This document shows positions 17,733-21,594 of a stretch of 21,594 nt of DNA, piece after piece. Within the stretch, counting starts at the first letter, position 1. Each line of letters begins with the position of its first letter. The position numbers and the translations under genes were made by a program. Location: IMG/VR virus record IMGVR_UViG_3300025769_000993, positions 1-21,594 of that record. One strand, written 5' to 3'. This DNA comes from a virus. The notes under the pieces are model-generated. The model saw only the letters and a program-made list of their open reading frames with translations. It was not told the DNA's origin and made no database searches.

Positions 17733-18073
17733 TACTTTTTATCGTCTTTAAATTTCTTTACTTCATTCAATAACTGTTGTTTTTCATCTTCTGTCATACC
17801 AAAATTACCATCATCTGTTCCTTCTTGTTGGACTGCACGTTGGATAATAGTAGCCATTTTGATAAGTTGCTCATCATTTTTAACAGAAATTTCTAAATAT
17901 TCTTTTAAAAGCGGCACAACTAAAGTAGCATCCCCAATATCTTGAATTAAAGGTTTCAATTCAGATATTAAAGTAGAAATTTGCTCTTCTTTTTTCTTTT
18001 GATTAAGATAAATCTCTTCTAAAATATCAGAGAATTTTTTCTTACCAAATATTTTTTTGTCTAACTGCCCCAT
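17732..18073 (-). CDS. Small helical protein preceding the hub gene
   Basis: This 113-aa, mostly charged and probably all-helical protein has FSDILEEIYLNQKKKEEQIS (residues 14-33) and LVVPLLKEYLEISVKNDEQL (51-70), and ends in a Lys/Asp-rich tail (KKFKDDKK). No domain is recognised. Its stop overlaps the gp5-like gene start (TAATG at 17732), so it is probably translated with it and may help hub assembly. A 17-nt gap with ATATTTAT precedes its ATG at 18073, making it the apparent first gene of the baseplate block directly after the late sigma gene. Confidence 0.5.
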   Translation of the reverse strand: MGQLDKKIFGKKKFSDILEEIYLNQKKKEEQISTLISELKPLIQDIGDATLVVPLLKEYLEISVKNDEQLIKMATIIQRAVQQEGTDDGNFGMTEDEKQQLLNEVKKFKDDKK

Positions 18074-18077
18074 ACTA

Positions 18078-18085
18078 ATAAATAT
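18078..18085 (-). promoter_or_regulatory. ATATTTAT motif before the first baseplate-block gene
   Basis: Exact octamer in the 17-nt gap between the gp55-like gene and the 113-aa gene, followed by TAGT and the ATG at 18073. With the preceding T it reads TATATTTA, similar to the Bacteroidota -7 element TAnnTTTG but lacking the final G. Confidence 0.4.
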
Positions 18086-18090
18086 AGAAA

Positions 18091-18813
18091 TTAATCAAAA
18101 TCTATATACCCATGTTCTTTATAAAAAATAAAATTTTCTTTAAATATATCTCCTAATTGATCTGCAACACGGGTAATATGGGGTGTTTTAACATCTACCA
18201 TTTCCCTAATATAAAAATAAATAGCTTTTTTATTAAAAATATCTATATTTTCTCTTTTTCTAAAAACCTCTAATATAGCATCTGCAACTTTAGCATCTTT
18301 TTCTTTGGGAAAAAGAGTATAAATATTACTAGTACAATAATCTAAATACTCATCTAAAAAATCTGATAGATCATCTTTTTCTGTAGGATTATAATCTAAA
18401 TCATATGAATAATCTAAATTATGGTGTAATTCTTCAATTGGAGCTTTATCTATTCTTTTTTTATAGTTTTGTGTATTTTGTATAATTAAATATCGCTTAG
18501 CGATTGTCCCAAAATATGAGAATGCTTTTGCTCCGCGTGTAGGATCAAATAAATGAATTTTACTTAATAAAAATGTAATTACTTCATGTTGTAGATGTTC
18601 AATATTATCCACTTCTGTATAGTAAAATTTAAAAGTATGGATTATATTCTCGGTAAGTTTAAAAAAAGCATAGTGAATATCTTTACGATAGATTTCACTA
18701 CGCTCTTCGGGGTCACCGCAATTATTATATCTTACTATAGCATCTTCTGTTGCTTGTGTAAAATATTGATTTTTAGTCTTTTTTTTTCTTTTTCTTTTTA
18801 CTGGTTCGCTCAT
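18091..18813 (-). CDS. gp55: Late-transcription sigma factor, T4 gp55-like
   Basis: This 240-aa protein has a strongly basic N-terminus (KRKRKKKTKN, residues 6-15). Its core, residues 71-120, aligns in pattern with T4 gp55 region 2: IEHLQHEVITFLLSKIHLFD (71-90), PTRGAKAFSYFGTIAKRYLI (91-110), then QNYKKR. In T4 the corresponding part recognises the late promoter and binds host RNA polymerase. T4 gp55 is 185 aa; here a longer C-terminal portion (about 150-240), with the acidic DDLSDFLDEYLDYC and an HTH-like PHITRVADQLGDIF (211-224), is added. It overlaps the upstream TM gene (ATGA). The gene lies directly before the baseplate block it would be expected to activate. No gp33-like coactivator or sliding clamp is seen in the window. 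Confidence 0.75.
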   Translation of the reverse strand: MSEPVKRKRKKKTKNQYFTQATEDAIVRYNNCGDPEERSEIYRKDIHYAFFKLTENIIHTFKFYYTEVDNIEHLQHEVITFLLSKIHLFDPTRGAKAFSYFGTIAKRYLIIQNTQNYKKRIDKAPIEELHHNLDYSYDLDYNPTEKDDLSDFLDEYLDYCTSNIYTLFPKEKDAKVADAILEVFRKRENIDIFNKKAIYFYIREMVDVKTPHITRVADQLGDIFKENFIFYKEHGYIDFD

Positions 18814-19088
18814 AATTTTTCTACCCTAAAATTGGATAGAACTCTCTGAAGTTCTTTGATTTGTTCATACATGAACCCTATCTCATCATCACTCTTAAAA
18901 ATTCCTCGTTCGTCGATCTTTTTAAGCCTTTCATCTGAAAGTTCTATTATTTTACTAAATTGATCTAAATATGTTATATAACCTGCAAGAATATCTTCTT
19001 GTTTTTCGTTTTTACGAAGAAGGTTAAAGGTTGTAAACCCGAGGGCTACAACCAATACACCTAATATGCTTATAATAATAATTTCCAT
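18810..19088 (-). CDS. Small single-pass membrane protein with coiled coil
   Basis: This 92-aa protein has one N-terminal hydrophobic segment (IIIISILGVLVVALGFTTF, residues 3-21) followed by a basic RKNEK and an amphipathic helical tail (YLDQFSKIIELSDERLKKID, 40-59; DEIGFMYEQIKELQRVLSNF, 68-87). Topology is most likely N-out/C-in. Similar small membrane/coiled-coil proteins recur in marine T4-like phages as I recall, without a known function. It is embedded between the HD hydrolase (TAATG overlap) and gp55 (ATGA overlap), so it is tightly co-expressed. It could be a spanin-like or membrane-anchoring factor, but there is no specific evidence for either. Confidence 0.65.
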   Translation of the reverse strand: MEIIIISILGVLVVALGFTTFNLLRKNEKQEDILAGYITYLDQFSKIIELSDERLKKIDERGIFKSDDEIGFMYEQIKELQRVLSNFRVEKL

Positions 19089-19858
19089 TATAGTTTATCA
19101 AATAAATCTTTAAGTCCTTTACTTTCAAGTTGTGAAAGTGCTTTGTCTTTTGTCGATTTTTTTGTTTCTTTCGACAATGTAAAATTCTCTTCCTGGGCAG
19201 GCACGGGATTTTTAAACTTAGGTAACCACTCACGCTCAAATTCAATTCTTGCTGCCATTAAATCTGCCTGATGAAGAATAAATGGGAGTGAAGTACGTGG
19301 TTTTTGTTCGGGCATAAAAGCATGAAGATACTTTTTATTTGCTTCATCATACAAACCGTCATGAGTTTGGATTGCTAGCATCTCATTAAATGAATATTGA
19401 ACACCATGAGATTGAAGCATAAATAAACCTCTATCAGGAACTGAAGCGAATGGGACTTGTTTATTAAACATGTAATCCTCACCTAATTTTTCCTTCCTCC
19501 ACTTATCAGTCTGGGGGATGTATGATTCGTTTTCTTCATCACCCATTTTACCTAAATCATGGTTAATAGCAGAGAATACTAATTCTTCTTCCGTGAAAGT
19601 AGACATATCAGCTCCTTCAGCACTCCACAACTCTGCTTGTTTGCGAGCGCAACGAACAACTCGATTCACGTGTTCAACATAACCTCCTGGGAAAGCATTA
19701 TGATATTCTTTTTTATGAGCTGCAGGCATCATCATAATACGGTCCGCATATTTCTCATAAAATTCAAGAAGTTTTTCTTTACGAGGTGACGAGATATAGG
19801 TGTTAATATTCTCGCAGAATTCTTCCCAATTGGATTGAATTTGTTCAGCTGTAAGCAT
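19088..19858 (-). CDS. HD-domain phosphohydrolase
   Basis: This 256-aa protein carries a complete HD signature: GGYVEHVNRVVRCARKQAE (residues 58-76, H63), then LVFSAINHDLGKMG (93-106, H100-D101), then QTHDGLY (164-170) and HQADLMAARIEFE (196-208, D199). These are the metal ligands of HD hydrolases, which act on nucleotides, cyclic nucleotides or phosphoesters. Substrate and reaction cannot be read from the sequence. The C-terminal tail (about 215-256) is Lys/Glu-rich and probably flexible. It sits in the overlapped cluster with gp55, which is unusual for pure nucleotide metabolism. Coupled by TAATG at both ends. Its base composition is visibly less A+T-rich than the tail genes. Confidence 0.78.
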   Translation of the reverse strand: MLTAEQIQSNWEEFCENINTYISSPRKEKLLEFYEKYADRIMMMPAAHKKEYHNAFPGGYVEHVNRVVRCARKQAELWSAEGADMSTFTEEELVFSAINHDLGKMGDEENESYIPQTDKWRKEKLGEDYMFNKQVPFASVPDRGLFMLQSHGVQYSFNEMLAIQTHDGLYDEANKKYLHAFMPEQKPRTSLPFILHQADLMAARIEFEREWLPKFKNPVPAQEENFTLSKETKKSTKDKALSQLESKGLKDLFDKL

Positions 19859-20052
19859 TATACTCGGTTTTGTTCGTTAGGAGTTATAGGTTCACGTTCA
19901 ATTGCAGCCTTAAGTTCCTCAACTAAATCTTCACAAGCTACCTTAGCTTCATTAACTTCTTGTCTATTTCCTCTTCCATTATGGAATTCAATATGTTTTA
20001 ATTTTGCCTCAAGATTATTGAGTTTTTTCTGGATGTGTTCTCTAAAATACAT
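19858..20052 (-). CDS. Small charged coiled-coil protein
   Basis: This 64-aa protein is one or two amphipathic helices (YFREHIQKKLNNLEAKLKHI, residues 2-21; EAKVACEDLVEELKAAIERE, 35-54) joined by a short Gly/Asn/Arg-rich loop (NGRGNRQ). No family is recognised. The ATG at 20052 follows CTATAAAA. Its stop overlaps the HD hydrolase start (TAATG at 19858), so it may be a partner or regulator of that enzyme. Length and composition are compatible with a real gene, and the overlap supports it. Confidence 0.5.
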   Translation of the reverse strand: MYFREHIQKKLNNLEAKLKHIEFHNGRGNRQEVNEAKVACEDLVEELKAAIEREPITPNEQNRV

Positions 20053-20075
20053 TTTTTATAGATTTGATTTTGAAG

Positions 20076-20513
20076 TTACGAACTAGATTTTGAGGAATCA
20101 AGGAGTTTTTTAAGGAAAGCACACTTTTCATATTCCTCACCTTTCTCAAAATGTTTTATTGATAAATTTAAAGCATCTTTTAATTTAAAAGTATTTTCTT
20201 TTTGTAAAACCTTTAGACAATATTTGTCTTCTGGATTAAATTTAGAGATATAATCCCATGCTCTATTGTAGAGTAAATGTTCTCCTGCAGCTTCGATATC
20301 TTTTATATCAAGTTTAGGATCTGCTGATTGAAACATTTGGATTAAACCTTTTTGGTAACTAAGATGGTTATTAATAAGTTTGGAAAACATTCCTAAATAA
20401 TATCTAGGATGGTTTTCTTCCATATCCTTAATAAATTTAGGTGTAGGGAAATCATTTTCATCCCTATCAGAATTAAAGGTACCAAATATTTTATTAATGT
20501 CCATGCCGGACAT
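20076..20513 (-). CDS. Hypothetical protein with UVR-like C-terminal motif
   Basis: This 145-aa protein's C-terminal region, LNLSIKHFEKGEEYEKCAFL (residues 115-134) plus KKLLD, resembles the UVR interaction motif of UvrB/UvrC and of ClpP-adaptor and McsA-type proteins ('..A...EdYE.Aa.lrD.I'). The N-terminal three-quarters (FPTPKFIKDMEENHPRYYLG, 22-41; IEAAGEHLLYNRAWDYISKF, 73-92) is helical without a recognised domain. The ATG at 20513 overlaps an ATATTTAT motif; an in-frame ATG at 20504 (residue 4) is an equally likely start because it leaves a 7-nt spacer. The motif could allow contact with a host repair or proteolysis factor, but this is only a resemblance. Confidence 0.55.
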   Translation of the reverse strand: MSGMDINKIFGTFNSDRDENDFPTPKFIKDMEENHPRYYLGMFSKLINNHLSYQKGLIQMFQSADPKLDIKDIEAAGEHLLYNRAWDYISKFNPEDKYCLKVLQKENTFKLKDALNLSIKHFEKGEEYEKCAFLKKLLDSSKSSS

Positions 20514-20571
20514 AAATATAATTAACCTCTAAATTATCAATAGTAGTATTTACAGTCCAATAATTTTTCAT
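20494..20571 (-). CDS. Possible 25-aa coupled small ORF
   Basis: ATG at 20571 overlaps the stop of the 62-aa gene (ATGA), and the frame runs 25 codons (MKNYWTVNTTIDNLEVNYIY, then VRHGH) to a TAA at 20494, overlapping the start of the 145-aa gene. It fills nearly all of an otherwise 54-nt gap. The junction is the same type used by real genes here, but the length gives little statistical support. It could instead be a leader peptide coupling the two larger genes. Confidence 0.3.
   Translation of the reverse strand: MKNYWTVNTTIDNLEVNYIYVRHGH
20512..20519 (-). promoter_or_regulatory. ATATTTAT motif at the 145-aa gene start
   Basis: Exact octamer in TATATTTATG, overlapping the first possible ATG (20513) and 7 nt before the second in-frame ATG (20504). 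This arrangement argues for the second ATG if the motif marks the leader. Confidence 0.35.
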
Positions 20572-20756
20572 GCTACATCCCATTCTATAGCAGCCATTAA
20601 ATAAGCTGAACCTGTGTCAATGTTGGGATTCTCTCTCAGGATAGCCATTGCTTCTGATCTAACCTCACTTCTTAGCTGGTGGTCATCAGCTTTTGACAAA
20701 ATCATTTCAACTACATCTTTAGTACGCATAGTATAAGGGTTTTTATTAATGGACAT
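20568..20756 (-). CDS. Hypothetical 62-aa protein
   Basis: This short protein starts MSINKNPYTMRTKDVVEMIL (residues 1-20). It continues with an Arg/Glu-rich helix (DDHQLRSEVRSEAMAILREN) and a small C-terminal hydrophobic part (GSAYLMAAIEWDVA). The frame is open further upstream to an ATG at 20813, but that extension would read through the perfect GC hairpin at 20778-20802 and give MLFEGGGRKPPP, so I place the start at 20756. Directly before it is ATATTTACACA, a one-base variant of the ATATTTAT motif. No family recognised. It may couple to the 25-aa ORF through ATGA. Confidence 0.5.
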   Translation of the reverse strand: MSINKNPYTMRTKDVVEMILSKADDHQLRSEVRSEAMAILRENPNIDTGSAYLMAAIEWDVA

Positions 20757-20777
20757 TGTGTAAATATTATTGAAATT

Positions 20778-20802
20778 GGGGGGAGGTTTTCTTCCTCCCC
20801 CC
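20778..20802 (-). terminator. Perfect 9-bp GC hairpin, likely terminator
   Basis: GGGGGGAGG (minus strand, right side) pairs with CCTCCCCCC across a 7-nt loop AAGAAAA. This is far more stable than anything else in this A+T-rich sequence. It lies 20 nt after the DUF932 gene stop. On the minus strand it is followed by AATTTCAATAATATTT, only moderately U-rich, so it may terminate imperfectly or act as an mRNA 3'-end stabiliser. On the plus strand the downstream sequence TCAAACAA is not U-rich, so the orientation favours the minus strand. Confidence 0.65.
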
Positions 20803-20823
20803 TCAAACAACATGGCAGTGCTC

Positions 20824-21594
20824 TTATGCTGCGAATTCTTTCGCTACCTCAAAGAGCTTTTGGTTTACATCTAAATCTTGCTTAAAGTTCTTAATCTCAC
20901 GAGCTTTACGCATCTTAATACCGGAAACATAATCAAAATCTCCTGTAACTACACGCTCTTGTACGAGATTAAACACACTCCACAAATCATTTCCCTCATC
21001 TTCCTTACGAACTGGGGTAAGGAATGCATCTAAGTCAATCTTATAAACCTGATCAACTTTCTGGTTTTCTTGAATCTTAAATCGAGTTTCAAGGGCTTTA
21101 CGAGCCAAATCATACTTTTGATTTTGCGTCAATTCTGTATTCTTGAATCGATTCATACTTTCAACTGTTAATGGCAATTTTTCAACCATTTCATTAATTG
21201 TTTCACGCAATGTTTCAAAATCATAACCCATATGGCGGATTTTCATTGAACCAAATTCCTCATCAGCAATTACCAACCCATTTGAACAAACAAATCGGTA
21301 CATGCCTGCTTGGAACGTAAATGAATTTTTACCATCATGAGAATTAGTCATGATGATTTGAGGCCAAACATTATCACCATCTTTTCCTTCAACCATCAAA
21401 TCTGGGTGACGGAAAACAAGCATGTGCTTTTGAAAGCCTTTGGTTTGCTTTTTACGAGCAGCAACCTGTTTTGCTTCAATTACTCCCCAACCTAACTCAC
21501 GCATGTCATTAATCACACGGTTAGTTGGGATGTGAGTATAATGTTCACTCACTTCATTGCTCGCTTTCTCACTGAAAGCAACCGGGCAAACCTC
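20824..21594 (-). CDS. DUF932-type phage/plasmid protein (5' end cut by window edge)
   Basis: The frame is open from the right edge to the stop at 20824-20826, giving 256 residues. Upstream of the GTG at 21552 it reads VAFSEKASNE, which matches the 'vFaek......SdrY.fiPT' opening of DUF932 proteins; the GTG is therefore an internal valine and the true start lies outside. Family features include SEHYTHIPTNRVINDMRELG, KGFQKHMLVFRHPDL, RFVCSNGLVIADEEFG, LWSVFNLVQERV and a final KARE-KNF-QDLDVNQKLFEVA. DUF932 proteins are common in phages and plasmids with no agreed molecular function. Base composition is less A+T-rich than the tail genes. It is followed by the GC hairpin, so it probably ends its own transcript. 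Confidence 0.75.
   Translation of the reverse strand, partial: EVCPVAFSEKASNEVSEHYTHIPTNRVINDMRELGWGVIEAKQVAARKKQTKGFQKHMLVFRHPDLMVEGKDGDNVWPQIIMTNSHDGKNSFTFQAGMYRFVCSNGLVIADEEFGSMKIRHMGYDFETLRETINEMVEKLPLTVESMNRFKNTELTQNQKYDLARKALETRFKIQENQKVDQVYKIDLDAFLTPVRKEDEGNDLWSVFNLVQERVVTGDFDYVSGIKMRKAREIKNFKQDLDVNQKLFEVAKEFAA

Noticed and set aside
17667-17945. Plus-strand 92-aa Ser/Cys-rich frame
   Set aside because: Antisense to the 113-aa and hub genes, with composition typical of the reverse of Lys/Glu-rich helices.
18595-18849. Plus-strand 84-aa Phe/Ile-rich frame that looks like a membrane protein
   Set aside because: It is the antisense of the Lys-rich gp55 N-terminus, which automatically gives Phe/Ser-rich hydrophobic sequence.
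19024-19245. Minus-strand 73-aa frame across the HD/TM junction
   Set aside because: It overlaps two well-supported genes and has no family resemblance.
12973-20061. Shared 12-mer CTATAAAAAATG at the DNRLRE-like (12975) and 64-aa (20052) gene starts
   Set aside because: Two copies only, and part of one is the end of gp6, so it is probably just an A-rich start context.
20757-20813. N-terminal extension of the 62-aa gene to the ATG at 20813 (MLFEGGGRKPPP)
   Set aside because: It would translate the perfect GC hairpin; the start at 20756 with an ATATTTAC-like leader is more credible.

Overview
The window is part of a tailed-phage genome with a T4-type contractile tail. All 20 or so credible genes lie on the minus strand, so the region is transcribed from right (21594) to left (1). 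The sequence is very A+T rich, most visibly in the tail genes. I see no Shine-Dalgarno sequences before the start codons; starts are A-rich or fused to the previous stop (TAATG, ATGA). That initiation style, together with marine-type structural proteins (collagen-like GTS/GTD fibre, a LamG-like domain), suggests a myovirus, or an uncultured phage contig, infecting a Bacteroidota host such as a marine flavobacterium. The phage identity rests on several family-level matches; the host is an inference.

Layout in transcription order. (1) 21594-20076, accessory genes: a DUF932-type protein that runs off the right edge, a perfect GC hairpin, a 62-aa protein, a possible 25-aa coupled ORF, and a 145-aa protein with a UVR-like tail. 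(2) 20052-18091, a tightly overlapped cluster: a small coiled-coil protein, an HD-domain phosphohydrolase, a one-TM coiled-coil protein, and a homologue of the T4 late sigma factor gp55. (3) 18073-14850, baseplate centre: a small unknown protein, a gp5-like OB-fold hub/spike protein without visible lysozyme, a 302-aa virion protein with Gly/Ala-rich hydrophobic stretches, a 109-aa protein, and gp25. (4) 14850-6847, baseplate wedge and periphery: gp6, a DNRLRE-like protein, a coiled-coil protein, and a 1550-aa mosaic protein with a tail-protein-I-like segment and a LamG-like domain. (5) 6824-847, outer virion and fibre proteins: a 529-aa unknown, a conserved 219-aa protein, two paralogous proteins sharing a C-terminal module, and a collagen-like fibre. 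(6) 834-1, the switch to replication: a GIY-YIG-type endonuclease-like gene and the N-terminal zinc ribbon of a DNA primase cut by the left edge.

The genes form a structural late block fed by a gp55-type late transcription factor encoded just upstream of the baseplate genes. The most striking unexplained signal is the octamer ATATTTAT on the coding strand. Six of its seven exact copies lie within 35 nt upstream of a start codon, mostly in the few true intergenic gaps. There are no gene-free stretches above 70 nt, no tRNA genes, no CRISPR array and no insertion sequence.
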